Positions 37,118 through 46,399 are shown, counted from the first letter of the stretch. The stretch: DNA of 64,000 nt from Pleurocapsa sp. FMAR1 (GCF_963665995.1 NZ_OY762512.1:1860001-1924000), one strand, 5' to 3'. The notes: generated by a model not told the origin, from the sequence alone. Program-made: numbers and translations.

Positions 37118-37816
37118 TTAAAACAGAGTGTCTGGAGATAGCTTTTTCTCTGGCGCGTAGTGTTTGGTGGCGAAAAGTTGTGCAACCATCTCTGCACGAG
37201 AAGAAACTTTAAGTTTACGGAACATTCGCTTTAAAGCCTGCTTGACAGAATTCTTCGTAATCCAAAGTTCATGACCAATTTCTGCATTTGTTTTCCCCAA
37301 TGCAACCAATTCGGCAATTTCTAATTCACGAGACGTTAAAAGATCGGTTTTATCAGGTTGATGCTGGGATTTTACTGTTGCAGCCCAAACAGACAAATGC
37401 AAGCAGACGGCACTCAAATCGGCTAAATTTTGTGTATTAAAGGCAGGCATCGACTTTTCACGGGTACAGCCCACTACACCCACTAGTTCACCTCGATTGA
37501 CAATTGGTCCTGCCATCACGTGCCAATGGTCAGGACGGGGACAAATTGTTGCCCAAGCCTTTGGTGATGTCACCAGTCCTTCATGGACAGGCGTGTGGCG
37601 TTCGGCTATATAACGCGCCACAGGATTATGTTTAGTGGATAGAGCAACGTTTAGAACTTTTTGAAGATTAGGATTAGTTATAAGTCGATCAAAGAAAAAG
37701 AACCCCGATCGCTTGGCTGCAAAATACTCACCAATTTTTGGTGCCAAATGCGATCGCAAGTCCTTTTCATTCTTTGCCTGATAAATTTCTGCAAATAAAA
37801 GCTGCAAGTCAGTCAT
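37118..37816 (-). CDS. LuxR-family transcriptional regulator with GAF-like sensor
   Basis: The 232-residue protein has a C-terminal LuxR/FixJ helix-turn-helix (LTSRELEIAELVALGKTNAE, then LWITKNSVKQALKRMFRKL) at about residues 160-225. The N-terminal 150 residues, with RYIAERHTPVHEGLVTSP and GELVGVVGCTREK, look like a GAF-type ligand-binding domain. It is divergent from a DJ-1/PfpI gene across a 103-bp gap, so it may regulate that gene or itself. The signal it senses is unknown. Confidence 0.85.
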   Translation of the reverse strand: MTDLQLLFAEIYQAKNEKDLRSHLAPKIGEYFAAKRSGFFFFDRLITNPNLQKVLNVALSTKHNPVARYIAERHTPVHEGLVTSPKAWATICPRPDHWHVMAGPIVNRGELVGVVGCTREKSMPAFNTQNLADLSAVCLHLSVWAATVKSQHQPDKTDLLTSRELEIAELVALGKTNAEIGHELWITKNSVKQALKRMFRKLKVSSRAEMVAQLFATKHYAPEKKLSPDTLF

Positions 37817-37880
37817 CGTTTTGTTTTAAAAAGTACCCGCTCGGGGACTGGGCGGGGTGGGTTGTTCCCCCTAGTATAAA

Positions 37881-37895
37881 GGATAGGTTTTATCC
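37881..37895. promoter_or_regulatory. Possible operator between the LuxR and DJ-1/PfpI genes
   Basis: GGATA-GGTTT-TATCC is an inverted repeat 25 bp before the DJ-1/PfpI start and within the divergent promoter region. It fits a dimeric regulator site in size, but one short palindrome is weak evidence. Confidence 0.3.
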
Positions 37896-37919
37896 CCAGC
37901 ACATTAGGAGAATTGATTC

Positions 37920-38576
37920 ATGACTGACTCACAAAAGCATATCATTGGCTTAGTAATATATCCTGGCATGACGGCACTTGATATTGTCGGTCCGCAGCAA
38001 GTTTTTAGCGCACTTCCCAATGTCGAGATTCATCGAATCTGGAAAACCCTAGATGCAGTCAAAACCGATGACGGAATGATGATTTTACCCGATACAACTT
38101 TTGCCAATTGCCCGCCTTTGGACGTGATTTGTGTCGGCGGTGGCTTAGGGCAGATGGCAGTCGTAGACGATTTAGAAGTGCTTGAATTTTTTCGTCGGCA
38201 GAGTCAAGTAAAATTTATTACATCTGTGTGTGGCGGATCGGTGTTTTTAGCTAAGGCAGGACTGCTTCAAGGATATCGGGCTGCGACTCACTGGATGATG
38301 CGAGAACAGCTAGCAGAGTTGGGAGTTGAAGTTGGAACGGAGCGAGTCGTTATTGACCGAAATCGCTACACTGGTGGTGGAGTAACCGCAGGAATTGATT
38401 TTGCTTTAACGGTTGCTGCTGCCCTTTGTGGCGAGGAAATTGCCAAAATTACTCAACTTATAATAGAATACGACCCAGCCCCACCATTCGATGTGGGTTC
38501 ACCAGAAAAAGCGGGACCAGATTTAACGAATAAAGTAATAACACTATTCAAAAGTAAAGAAGGCAGTTTAACATGA
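37920..38576 (+). CDS. DJ-1/PfpI family protein (isonitrile hydratase-like)
   Basis: The 218-residue product has the DJ-1/PfpI fold with the nucleophile elbow TSVCGGSVFLAKAGLL, where Cys104 is the predicted catalytic cysteine. GLVIYPGMTALDIVGPQQVF is the typical start of the class that includes isonitrile hydratase (InhA) and GATase1-like proteins. TGGGVTAGIDFAL is also typical. AGGAG at 37906-37910 supports the ATG at 37920. It is divergent from a LuxR regulator, and its TGA overlaps the original ATG of a broken DUF6220 gene, so the three probably formed one regulated unit. The substrate is not known. Confidence 0.85.
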   Translation: MTDSQKHIIGLVIYPGMTALDIVGPQQVFSALPNVEIHRIWKTLDAVKTDDGMMILPDTTFANCPPLDVICVGGGLGQMAVVDDLEVLEFFRRQSQVKFITSVCGGSVFLAKAGLLQGYRAATHWMMREQLAELGVEVGTERVVIDRNRYTGGGVTAGIDFALTVAAALCGEEIAKITQLIIEYDPAPPFDVGSPEKAGPDLTNKVITLFKSKEGSLT

Positions 38577-39007
38577 CTATAAATTTAGAAGGCGATCGCG
38601 ATCGCACTCCCTGAAACTGGATCCAAATCGGCTTGTTCGCGACTTCAGTTATTTTCAACCTCTGCTTGATTGCCCAATTGTTAACGGTTGGAGTTGCCTA
38701 CTTAAACGATCCTGCTTGGTGGAATATCCATGTTTGGCTGGTGCGAGAATACAGTGGGCTATCGTTAATCATACTGGGAGGAACGGCGATCGCAACCTTC
38801 TCAGATAGAATTCGTTCTCTTGCTGCCAGTTTACCAGTGCTGCTGGGACTACAATTTTGCAGTATTCATCTTAAGACTCCTCTGCATCTAGAGGTACTTC
38901 ATCCGTTAATTGGATTTACGTTACTCTATGTTTCTTCAAGCCTTGTACATCGCCTATCCCGCGAATTGTTTAACAAGTTAGATACAGCATCCAAGTTACA
39001 ATCCTAG
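38573..39007 (+). pseudogene. DUF6220-like four-helix membrane protein with an early stop
   Basis: The ATG at 38573 overlaps the stop of the DJ-1/PfpI gene (ATGA), which suggests translational coupling. After 13 codons a TGA at 38612-38614 interrupts it. The same frame continues with IQIGLFATSVIFNLCLIAQL and LVREYSGLSLIILGGTAIA, giving four membrane helices typical of DUF6220. A TTG at 38633 could restart translation and yield 124 residues. It is therefore either a recent pseudogene or a shortened gene. Function is unknown. Confidence 0.65.
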
Positions 39008-39244
39008 AGCAGCACCTCTTGGCAACAAGTACTAAAGCTTTTTGAGCTTAATCTGTAACTACTCAAGTAGGTAATTGATGGAAGTATTGCAGGTAGAGGA
39101 GGTAGAAAAGTAGTGACGATGGAGAGGTAGAGAGGATGGAGGAGTATTATCTATTACCCTAAACATCCCACCACCCCAATTACTCCTCCGAACAATTTTG
39201 ATGAACTACTAGTCCCTAGTCGCCAATATTGAAGCTAATAGCTA

Positions 39245-40756
39245 TTAGCTGGGGCTTTGCCCCTTTATGGCACAGTCTGGTAAAGGTTTAAGTTCTCGCT
39301 CTCGACAAGTTTCCCCTTTACATTTACTAAGACTAATCATACGTTTAGCATATTCCTTGATTACTTGAGGTTGAATTACCTTAGCCAAATTCTGTAGTTG
39401 ATAAGGGTCTTGTGTAATGTCATATAGTTCTTCCTCGCCAGTAATATATTTAACATAAGTACAGTGGTCAGTTCGTAAACCTCTAAAACTAGGAATTAAA
39501 GGGGTTGTTTTCCGATTTAATCGATGCTGGAGAAAAAAGACCTGTCGCCAAGACGAAGGTACAGAAGAGTTACGACGAAATAGACTAACAAAAGAGCGAC
39601 CATCAATAAAATTTGGGGTATTCGCCCCTGCTAGTTCGGCAAAGGTAGGTGCTAAATCGAGGTTACCAACAATCTGATCCATAGTTTTGCCCGCAGGCAC
39701 ATCTGGTCCTCTGACATAAAGAGGTAAGTGAATATCTTCTTCATAAGCCGTCTCTTTTTCGGGAGTTAGGCGATGTTGACCAAGATGAAACCCGTTATCT
39801 GAGGTGAAAATGAAATAGGTATTGTCTAACTGACCATTGGCTCTAAGGGTGTTAACTAAGGTTGCTAAACCTTCATCGACTGACTGAAGCGATCGCAATC
39901 TTTTTCGATAGAGCTTGTCAATCTCATCTTTATCCTGCTGGCTCAATAAAGGTAAATTACGGATATATTCAGGTTTATCACTTACGTCTGCTTCATTAAA
40001 AGAAGGGATACGGGGTTGAACAGCATCGGGAAATAGCTTGCTGTGGCGGGGTGCGGGAATTGCTGGTTGATGGGGTGGAAAATAAGAAATATAGAGAAAA
40101 AAGGGTTGTTTGTCTTTAGCTGCCTGATTAATAAACTTTTGCGCTTTAGCTGTGTAGACATCACTAGTATAGTCTTCAGGGCGATCGCCGTATTCGACAA
40201 ATTTACCATTTTCATTAAGAGTATAGTTAAATCCCACATAACCACTATCGTAGATTGGACTAGCCCATTCATCCCAACCAGGAGGCACATAGTTTTTCGG
40301 TGCGTGTCGCGGATAGGCGTTGAAGTATTTGCCCAAGTAAGCATTGCGATAGCCTTTTCGCTTTAACCAAGTGGCAATAGTCGATTTTTCTAAACCATGT
40401 CGATAAAGGTAAATAAAGCTACCATCTTGCTTTTTATTGGTATAAACTCCTGTATTGTGAGCGTATTGACCACGTAGCATAGTTGCCCTAGAGGGACAGC
40501 AAAGAGAAATATTAACAAAATAGTTGCTAAAGCTAACTCCCCCATCAGCCATAAACGACTTTACCTGAGGCATATAGTCAACCTCAACATTATCTAAATC
40601 ATCGGTCAAAACAAATACAATATTGGGCGGATTAGTTACTGGGCTGGCTTGTGTTGTCAAGAGTATAACAGCAGTAGATATAAAAAAAATCAAGCTGAGA
40701 CCAAAACAAAGTAAATATTTAAATTTCAATAACTTGCTCAAATCTTTTGTACTCAC
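39245..40756 (-). CDS. Sulfatase (formylglycine-dependent)
   Basis: The 503-residue protein has an N-terminal hydrophobic anchor (about residues 13-35), so it should face the periplasm or outside. NIVFVLTDDLDNVEVDYMPQ holds the metal-binding Asp52 and Asp53. LCCPSRATMLRGQYAHNTGV carries the C-x-P-S-R motif, with Cys86 to be converted to formylglycine. Later parts (FTSDNGFHLGQHRL) match the sulfatase core. The overall pattern is closest to N-acetylglucosamine-6-sulfatase-like enzymes. It should remove sulfate from a polysaccharide or glycosaminoglycan-like substrate. No formylglycine-generating gene is in this window. Confidence 0.88.
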   Translation of the reverse strand: MSTKDLSKLLKFKYLLCFGLSLIFFISTAVILLTTQASPVTNPPNIVFVLTDDLDNVEVDYMPQVKSFMADGGVSFSNYFVNISLCCPSRATMLRGQYAHNTGVYTNKKQDGSFIYLYRHGLEKSTIATWLKRKGYRNAYLGKYFNAYPRHAPKNYVPPGWDEWASPIYDSGYVGFNYTLNENGKFVEYGDRPEDYTSDVYTAKAQKFINQAAKDKQPFFLYISYFPPHQPAIPAPRHSKLFPDAVQPRIPSFNEADVSDKPEYIRNLPLLSQQDKDEIDKLYRKRLRSLQSVDEGLATLVNTLRANGQLDNTYFIFTSDNGFHLGQHRLTPEKETAYEEDIHLPLYVRGPDVPAGKTMDQIVGNLDLAPTFAELAGANTPNFIDGRSFVSLFRRNSSVPSSWRQVFFLQHRLNRKTTPLIPSFRGLRTDHCTYVKYITGEEELYDITQDPYQLQNLAKVIQPQVIKEYAKRMISLSKCKGETCRERELKPLPDCAIKGQSPS

Positions 40757-41277
40757 TCCACAATTGCAAAATGCTTTTTAGAACAACTTAAAAAAGACCG
40801 CTCATAAAAAACTGAGCTTTTGATTATAGCTAATTAAGGGTTTAGTTTAGGCAAGCTATTGTTTTATCAGAATTAATCTAGTGAAAATAGTGCAGTCTCG
40901 TTGACCAAGTTTTCTAAGTCTGCACCAGTAAAACGGGAGTGTTTTAATCGCGATCGCTCCAAAATCAATATTTGAGTCTAACTGAACTTTTGGAGAACGA
41001 GTAAAGCGACCTATAAAGAGATTTAAAAAAAAGAGTAAAAGCAGCAAAAAAATACTGCTACCAACACTTCGTGAAGGAGGAGTTCGGCAATTGTCACTAT
41101 TTGTCTATACAGGCATATTATTAAAATTCCGTCTGAAGCTTTAATGAACTCAAAATTCTTATTAGCAAGATCTCAGACAAACTACTGGAAAATCTACATA
41201 AAGCTGACACTCATGCGTCATAGACCTGTCACTTGAAATCATTATATTAAAACCAGCGAATAAAAAAAGACAAAGAA
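40757..41277. other. Intergenic stretch of 521 bp without a convincing gene
   Basis: I see no supported gene, hairpin or repeat. A 63-codon minus-strand frame (40856-41047) begins with a hydrophobic run but has no family resemblance or ribosome site. The left end holds the sulfatase promoter; the right end holds that of the small gene at 41278. Confidence 0.45.
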
Positions 41278-41484
41278 ATGACTAATAATATTCTGAATAA
41301 ATGGTGGCAAGGATATCGTGAAGCTGATCGCTCTAGCAAACTACATCATGAACTGATGACTCTGGTTCATGGTCAGTCTGAGACTGCACAGCGACTAGTG
41401 GATTTAGAAAAAATCAAACATCCAGGTCAATCTGAAAGTTGGTATTTAGATAAAGTAGTTTATGACCTCAGACGTGAAGCTTAG
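41278..41484 (+). CDS. Small conserved-looking hypothetical protein
   Basis: The 68-residue product (MTNNILNKWWQGYREADRSS, then SWYLDKVVYDLRREA) is highly charged, with no signal or membrane part. Base usage and the tidy terminator after it (41611-41650) suggest a real gene. An AAAGACAAAGAA stretch precedes the ATG. I recognise no family and give no function. Confidence 0.5.
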   Translation: MTNNILNKWWQGYREADRSSKLHHELMTLVHGQSETAQRLVDLEKIKHPGQSESWYLDKVVYDLRREA

Positions 41485-41486
41485 AA

Positions 41487-41541
41487 GAGCGTTGCTGAAA
41501 GTAATATTTCCTATATTTCATACCCTGGTTCAGCAACGCTC
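41487..41541. repeat. Inverted repeat with GAGCGTTGCTGAA ends
   Basis: GAGCGTTGCTGAA at 41487-41499 and its exact complement at 41529-41541 enclose 29 bases. The core GCGTTGCTGA is shared with the ends of the element at 5482-5636, which suggests the same MITE family. It starts three bases after the preceding stop codon. Confidence 0.65.
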
Positions 41542-41610
41542 AATAAAAAAGCTTTCTCATTTTTATTAACCAGTAAATTCAAATTTTTAGTTTTATCCTC
41601 ACACACCTAT

Positions 41611-41650
41611 AAATGTCCTGTTTAAACTAGTTTTATAGGACATTTTTTTT
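41611..41650 (+). terminator. Rho-independent terminator
   Basis: AAATGTCCT at 41611-41619 pairs with AGGACATTT at 41637-41645, followed by five more T residues. It lies 127 bp after the small gene at 41278 and before the rhomboid gene. Confidence 0.75.
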
Positions 41651-41748
41651 CTATATTACAAAATGTATGTTGTTTTTGGCCGGCTTAACCAAAATCTTTA
41701 ATAGTTAAATTTAAACATATAAAATTCATTCTGCTATATTAAAAATTT

Positions 41749-42336
41749 ATGCGCCAGAAAAAGAACAACCAAAAATATGATCTTACAGCAGCCAGTATCA
41801 TAAGCTTAGTCAGCTTATTAGTTTTGATGTGGTTGCTAGAGTTATTTAATTGGTCGCTTCCGCAGTTACAGCTTGACAATTACGGAATTCGCCCCAGAGA
41901 TATTGGTTGGTTGCCAGGAATCATCATTGCCCCTTTGCTTCACGGTTCTTGGGCGCACTTGATTGCCAATACGCCACCATTTATAATTTTTGGTGGCTTA
42001 GTTTCGCTCCAAGGCATAAAAATATTCTGGCTAGTTACAATTATATCCACGTTATTTAGTGGCTTGGGGGTTTGGTTGTTTAGTCCAGAAAATGTAGTTA
42101 CTGTGGGAGCTTCTGGCGTTATTTTTGGTTATTTGGGTTTTTTATTATTGCGTGGTTTATTCGCTCGCAGTATAGGTGCAATCTTGATTTCTTTAATAGT
42201 GGGCTTTCTTTATGGTGGAACGCTTTGGGGCATATTACCATCTAGCCCTAATATATCTTGGCAGGCACATTTCTTTGGGCTTATTGGTGGTGTGTTCGCT
42301 GCCAGTTTGGGTCGTAAACGCAGTATGGGTAACTAA
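41749..42336 (+). CDS. Rhomboid family intramembrane serine protease
   Basis: Rhomboids cut membrane proteins inside the bilayer. The 195-residue protein has about six helices. Catalytic Ser122 lies in VTVGASGVIFGYLG, and the partner histidine is His174 in ISWQAHFFGLIGG. The HGSWAHLIANTPPF segment near residue 65 is the conserved L1-helix2 region. There is no extra cytoplasmic domain, so this is the short bacterial form. Substrate is unknown. It is convergent with the DUF1400 gene, only 11 bp apart. Confidence 0.9.
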   Translation: MRQKKNNQKYDLTAASIISLVSLLVLMWLLELFNWSLPQLQLDNYGIRPRDIGWLPGIIIAPLLHGSWAHLIANTPPFIIFGGLVSLQGIKIFWLVTIISTLFSGLGVWLFSPENVVTVGASGVIFGYLGFLLLRGLFARSIGAILISLIVGFLYGGTLWGILPSSPNISWQAHFFGLIGGVFAASLGRKRSMGN

Positions 42337-42347
42337 AAACTGATTCT

Positions 42348-44054
42348 CTATTTTTCAATTAGCTTATTTAATTGACTGGCATTCAAAGAGCGGAGTAAAT
42401 TGATAGCTAATGGTGGCTTGCTCAAGCGTTTAATATAAGATTCTGTCAGATAAAATCTAAATTCATTTTGTTGTGCTAGGTGAGTTTCAAAAAAGGCTAC
42501 GCTAAGAACTTTTAAATACGAACGAGCTAAGCCAGGATTAAAACCCATTATATTGATAGGCAATTCAAATTCATCTGAATCTCCTTCAGCAATAAAGGAA
42601 AAATGAGTACTGTTTTTGACCAAAACCAAATATTTATTGTTTTTTGGCAGCCAGGTAAAAGGAACTAGCTGTTCATCTAAAGCAGGAGCAAATATATCTT
42701 TATCTCCAGCGATGATCAATAAGGGAGAATCAAACTGGCTCATTCCTGACTGACTAAAAACTGGATTAGTTACAGGATTAATAGCGATCGCCGCAACTAT
42801 TCTTCGATCTCGCAAATCGGTATTAGGAGAAGAATTAGTTGCACTTTGGCATTGCCAAAATAGCGCGGGGTTTAGGTCGATTTGTTCTGGGTTTCCTATT
42901 TTTTGACATTCTTTTTGCAGATGTTGCCAGTCCACCTTCGCTCCAGCGATCGCCATTGCCGTATAGCCACCTAAAGATTGACCGATAATCCCGACTCTTT
43001 GTAAATCGAGCTTACCCCGCCATGATTCCTCATTTTGGGACTTACGCTCCATCTCATCTAACAACCGAGTAACGATCTTAGGTTGCTCTATCCATTGATT
43101 ATCCTTTGGAGGCGTATCTAAACCATTCAAGACTGCGTTTACCCGTCGGGCATTAGTACCAGGAAAATTAACCGCAGCTACCCCAAAGCCATAGTCAGCC
43201 AGATGCTCGGCTATATAGGTAAAGTTTTGCCAATTGGTATTTAATCCAGGAGCAACAACAACTACAGGGGCAGGTTTGTCGGTAGATATTGGCAAATAAA
43301 CTACTCCCTCAATCTGGCGATCGCTATCTGACCTAACAGTTATATTTTCTTTACGCCACTTCTTTTGTCCTGAGTTGCTCAGATCTGCAAAAGTATTTAG
43401 ATCGAGAGAATTACCAGTTGCTACTCGTTTTGCCTCTTGCCCTAATGTTTGGAAAACTTGTTCTGTGTCTGTCAAAAGTTTTGTCGCTTCATCGACTGCT
43501 TCAAAAATGCGCTTGGTATTTAATTTCAGCGTTTTGGTAGTGTAGTGACGAAGAACACTGAGAATTGTTAGCCCTTCGGGTTCAGCAGCAGCTAAAATCA
43601 AAGAGGCTCGCAAAGCAGGCTGGCTTACATTCTCAGGAGAATCTATGATTAAGCCGATTTCTTTGAGCAATTGTTTGCCAATCGGTAAATTGACAAAAGT
43701 GCTTGTTGTGACAACGCTGATTTTAAAGCTGCGATTAAGTAAATTTCTTAATTGCGCTAAATCTTTTGGACTAAAGCGATCGGCATAATAGGCAAAACCA
43801 GGAGTAATTTTACCTTCTTTGGCAAATGCTTCTAGATCGGCAATGGAAATATAAAACTCGCCCAAAATTCCATAGTCAAAGGCGATGCGTTCGGCACTTA
43901 CAGCCGGTAAAATCCAGGCGGAAGTTAAAAAACTACAGCTAAACAAAGCTATAAAAGAAGCTTGCCAAATTTTTCTTGGCTTTAATCTTATCGAACACAG
44001 AGCAGATAGTTGACTGGCTGCTGACTTAATTTCTTTTTTTTTTGCTTTGCCCAC
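42348..44054 (-). CDS. DUF1400-containing alpha/beta hydrolase
   Basis: The 568-residue protein has an N-terminal hydrophobic segment (residues 33-53, ASFIALFSCSFLTSAWILPA) that probably directs export. A DUF1400-type region follows (residues 55-190, FDYGILGEFYISIADLEAFA). The hydrolase domain then has PVVVVAPGLNTNW and nucleophile elbow IGQSLGGYTA with Ser360. A late aspartate (IAGDKDIFAPALDEQ) and histidine (NSTHFSFI) complete the triad. The pattern is typical of cyanobacterial secreted dienelactone-hydrolase-like enzymes; the substrate is unknown. Confidence 0.82.
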   Translation of the reverse strand: MGKAKKKEIKSAASQLSALCSIRLKPRKIWQASFIALFSCSFLTSAWILPAVSAERIAFDYGILGEFYISIADLEAFAKEGKITPGFAYYADRFSPKDLAQLRNLLNRSFKISVVTTSTFVNLPIGKQLLKEIGLIIDSPENVSQPALRASLILAAAEPEGLTILSVLRHYTTKTLKLNTKRIFEAVDEATKLLTDTEQVFQTLGQEAKRVATGNSLDLNTFADLSNSGQKKWRKENITVRSDSDRQIEGVVYLPISTDKPAPVVVVAPGLNTNWQNFTYIAEHLADYGFGVAAVNFPGTNARRVNAVLNGLDTPPKDNQWIEQPKIVTRLLDEMERKSQNEESWRGKLDLQRVGIIGQSLGGYTAMAIAGAKVDWQHLQKECQKIGNPEQIDLNPALFWQCQSATNSSPNTDLRDRRIVAAIAINPVTNPVFSQSGMSQFDSPLLIIAGDKDIFAPALDEQLVPFTWLPKNNKYLVLVKNSTHFSFIAEGDSDEFELPINIMGFNPGLARSYLKVLSVAFFETHLAQQNEFRFYLTESYIKRLSKPPLAINLLRSLNASQLNKLIEK

Positions 44055-44168
44055 TAAAAAACTTTGACTTACTTTACTTTATTTTTGTCTTTTTGTAAGA
44101 CCAGTCTTTAAACATAAAAAACTCTGAGCTTCAATCCTAAACTGATGCAGGGTAATTGTCAAAGCACA

Positions 44169-44513
44169 CTACTTAAGAATGTTTATTAATGCCCCGTCAG
44201 CAGCACCAGAAATGGCATTTTTGCCAGTATGACCGTTGCCTATAATTGCACCTGTCACCGTGTTTGTTGCTGCACCTACAGCACTATCCTGTAGCAAATT
44301 TTTGTGAGTTGCATGAACTACAGCACCAGTCGCTGCACCGCTGGCAGCGTTCCCAAGAGCAGAACCATTGTGCAAGATTTTACCAGAGATGACGTTGCTA
44401 CCAGTACCCACTCCCAGATCTTTTAAAACATTGGCACTTGCAGGTTTGGTAGCGCATAAAGTGCTAATAGCAAGAATAACGGGTAAGGCTAAGACTTTTA
44501 TTGTTCTGTTCAT
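44169..44513 (-). CDS. Secreted glycine/alanine-rich protein with glycine-zipper repeats
   Basis: The 114-residue product starts with a signal peptide (MNRTIKVLALPVILAISTLC, cleavage near ANVLKD). The rest repeats a small-residue pattern such as GNAASGAATGAVVHAT, VGAATNTVTGAIIGNG and AISGAADGALI. That is the glycine-zipper style of proteins that insert in or lie on outer membranes. I recognise no specific family. It stands alone between the DUF1400 gene and a flavin-reductase-like gene. Confidence 0.6.
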   Translation of the reverse strand: MNRTIKVLALPVILAISTLCATKPASANVLKDLGVGTGSNVISGKILHNGSALGNAASGAATGAVVHATHKNLLQDSAVGAATNTVTGAIIGNGHTGKNAISGAADGALINILK

Positions 44514-44741
44514 GATTTTTTAAAATAATTTAATACTTTACTTTCTATTTTTAGTTTAAGAATTGCCAATGACAAGCAAGTGTCACTTATATGTCAATCC
44601 TCTAACTTAAAATTCAAGCAATGGCGATCGCTGTGCTAAATTCAGATTATTAAAGCTGCCAAACTAATTTAAAAAAGAACTGCTGCCAAAAATGTTTATA
44701 TAAATCGTTAAAATCTAAATAAATTCAAACTGACTATTCAA

Positions 44742-45359
44742 ATGCATATCGATCCAAACACAACATCTCCTCAAGACAGCTACAAGCTTTTAACCAATCT
44801 TGTCCTTCCTCGCCCGATCGCCTGGGTAACTTCTCAAAATGCTCACGGTGTAATCAATCTTGCTCCTTACAGTTTCTTTAATGCCGTAGGTAGCGATCCC
44901 CTATACATCATCATAAGTGTTGGGAATAAAGATGATGGCAGCAAAAAGGATACGGCAGCAAATATTATTTCTAGTGGTGAATTTGTTGTTAATCTAGTGA
45001 CAGAAGATTTATTAGATGCGATGAATATTTCTGCCGCTAACTTTCCCGCCGCAGAAAGCGAACTTGCAGCGGCTGGTTTGAACTCTGCTGAATCAAAGCG
45101 AGTTAAAGTCCCGCGAGTGGCAGAAGCTCAAGCAAGTTTAGAATGTATACTCCACAGCCAACAGCCATTGGGAATTTATACACTTATCATCGGTCAGGTT
45201 GTCATGTTTCATGTTGATGATAGTCTTCTGGGAGATCGCCTTCATATTAATGGGTTTGCTCCAATCGGTAGGCTTGGTTCTCCATCTTTATATTGTCGAA
45301 CCAGCGATCGCTTCGATCTTCCACGGATTCCATATCAGCAGAGACCTGATTCACTTTAG
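44742..45359 (+). CDS. Flavin reductase-like FMN-binding protein
   Basis: The 205-residue product has the split-barrel FMN-binding fold: LVLPRPIAWVTSQNAHGVIN and NLAPYSFFNAVGSDPLYIII near the N-terminus are characteristic. GEFVVNLVTEDLLDAMN follows. Members reduce flavin with NAD(P)H or act as partners of monooxygenases; the specific role is not known. There is no signal peptide. Several HIP1 sites lie near its 3' end. Confidence 0.82.
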   Translation: MHIDPNTTSPQDSYKLLTNLVLPRPIAWVTSQNAHGVINLAPYSFFNAVGSDPLYIIISVGNKDDGSKKDTAANIISSGEFVVNLVTEDLLDAMNISAANFPAAESELAAAGLNSAESKRVKVPRVAEAQASLECILHSQQPLGIYTLIIGQVVMFHVDDSLLGDRLHINGFAPIGRLGSPSLYCRTSDRFDLPRIPYQQRPDSL

Positions 45360-45580
45360 TTGATTTTATTAATCAAAGATAAATTATGCGCTCAAAGTTA
45401 TTTGTAAGGCGATCGCCAGATGTGGAGGCGACAAGTAAGTTAGCAATAAGACTAAAAAATTTTGAGCGATCGCCCTTTCTGGCTTTTATGCCACACTGAG
45501 AGCAAAAAGTTTTAGAGACGGTAGTTTTTGCTCTATTCCCCAGATTTAGAGACATATCACCCATTTGCACAGACATAAAT

Positions 45581-46267
45581 TCAGCGTCTTGCTTTTTCTT
45601 TATCTATATTTTGGTGTTTTTGAGATTCTGGTTGTATAGGTGGTTTTGATTGAACTTGTTCTTTAGATTTATCGAATAAAGTGCCGTGGACTAATTTAGT
45701 AGTATAGGCGATCGCCATCAAGGCCGTAACCAAGCCAATAACTGAAGCCACAATTTGTTTTGGATCGTCGTTGTTACCTGAAAGTAAATTAATGCCGACA
45801 GAAGCCAAATAGACGTATAGGGCTATCACTGGCAGCATACCTAGCCAAGATACAAACAAATATAGCCAAAAATTGATTTTAGTTAAGCTAAAGCCATAGT
45901 TGAGAACGTTAGACGGAACAATTGGGGAAAGACGAGTTAGAAATACTATTTTCCAACCTTTCTCGGCAACTGCGCGGTCAAATTTTCCCCAATGTGGACG
46001 CTTATTTAGCCATTTACTGACTTTTTTACGAGCGACAGTCCTGCCTAGCAGATAACAGGTAGCAACGCTAAGGGTATCGGCAAACGACACCATAACGAAT
46101 CCAGGCATAAAGCCAAATAAACTACCGGCAGCTAAAAAAAGGAAGATTGCTGGCAAACCGATTAAGGTTGCCAATAGATATATACCAATAAATGCAGGAT
46201 AAGCTAAGTAACCAAGAGAACTAAGCCAGTTATTTATTTGAAAAAGCCATTCTTGCCAAAAAACCAT
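45581..46267 (-). CDS. TVP38/TMEM64 family membrane protein (DedA-like)
   Basis: The 228-residue protein has about five to six helices with the VTT/SNARE-associated domain marks: YLLATLIGLPAIFLFLAAGS, LFGFMPGFVMVSFADTLSVA, and FLTRLSPIVPSNVLNYGFSL. Relatives are thought to scramble or transport lipids in membranes. The soluble C-terminus (KEQVQSKPPIQPESQKHQN) is polar. It is divergent from phoX, which is 245 bp away. Confidence 0.85.
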   Translation of the reverse strand: MVFWQEWLFQINNWLSSLGYLAYPAFIGIYLLATLIGLPAIFLFLAAGSLFGFMPGFVMVSFADTLSVATCYLLGRTVARKKVSKWLNKRPHWGKFDRAVAEKGWKIVFLTRLSPIVPSNVLNYGFSLTKINFWLYLFVSWLGMLPVIALYVYLASVGINLLSGNNDDPKQIVASVIGLVTALMAIAYTTKLVHGTLFDKSKEQVQSKPPIQPESQKHQNIDKEKARR

Positions 46268-46369
46268 AAGATATTACGTAAATAGCTGCTCTGAATAAGC
46301 TCTGAAACAGATATGACATTTAAAACTGTCTGATTATAAATAAAAAAATTATTGAATAGAAACTAAAAG

Positions 46370-46399
46370 TTAATAAGTTGTTAACATTTGGAGTTTAAC
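46370..46399 (+). promoter_or_regulatory. Possible Pho box upstream of phoX
   Basis: TTAAT at 46370 and TTAAC at 46381 and 46395 form loosely repeated TTAA(C/T) units with 11- and 14-bp steps. Cyanobacterial Pho boxes are tandem repeats of such units. The spacing is only partly regular, so this is a tentative PhoB/SphR site about 115 bp before phoX. Confidence 0.3.

Noticed and set aside
40856-41047. Minus-strand frame of 63 codons
   Set aside because: Hydrophobic start but no ribosome site, family or codon support.
41590-41650. Yfr1-like small RNA (CCTCACACAC before a terminator hairpin)
   Set aside because: The exact ACTCCTCACAC core and the first hairpin of Yfr1 are not present; a plain terminator explains the site.
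45373-45576. Minus-strand frame of 67 codons with two cysteines (TFCSQCG)
   Set aside because: It is made largely of HIP1-containing DNA and has only one CxxC pair; no ribosome site.
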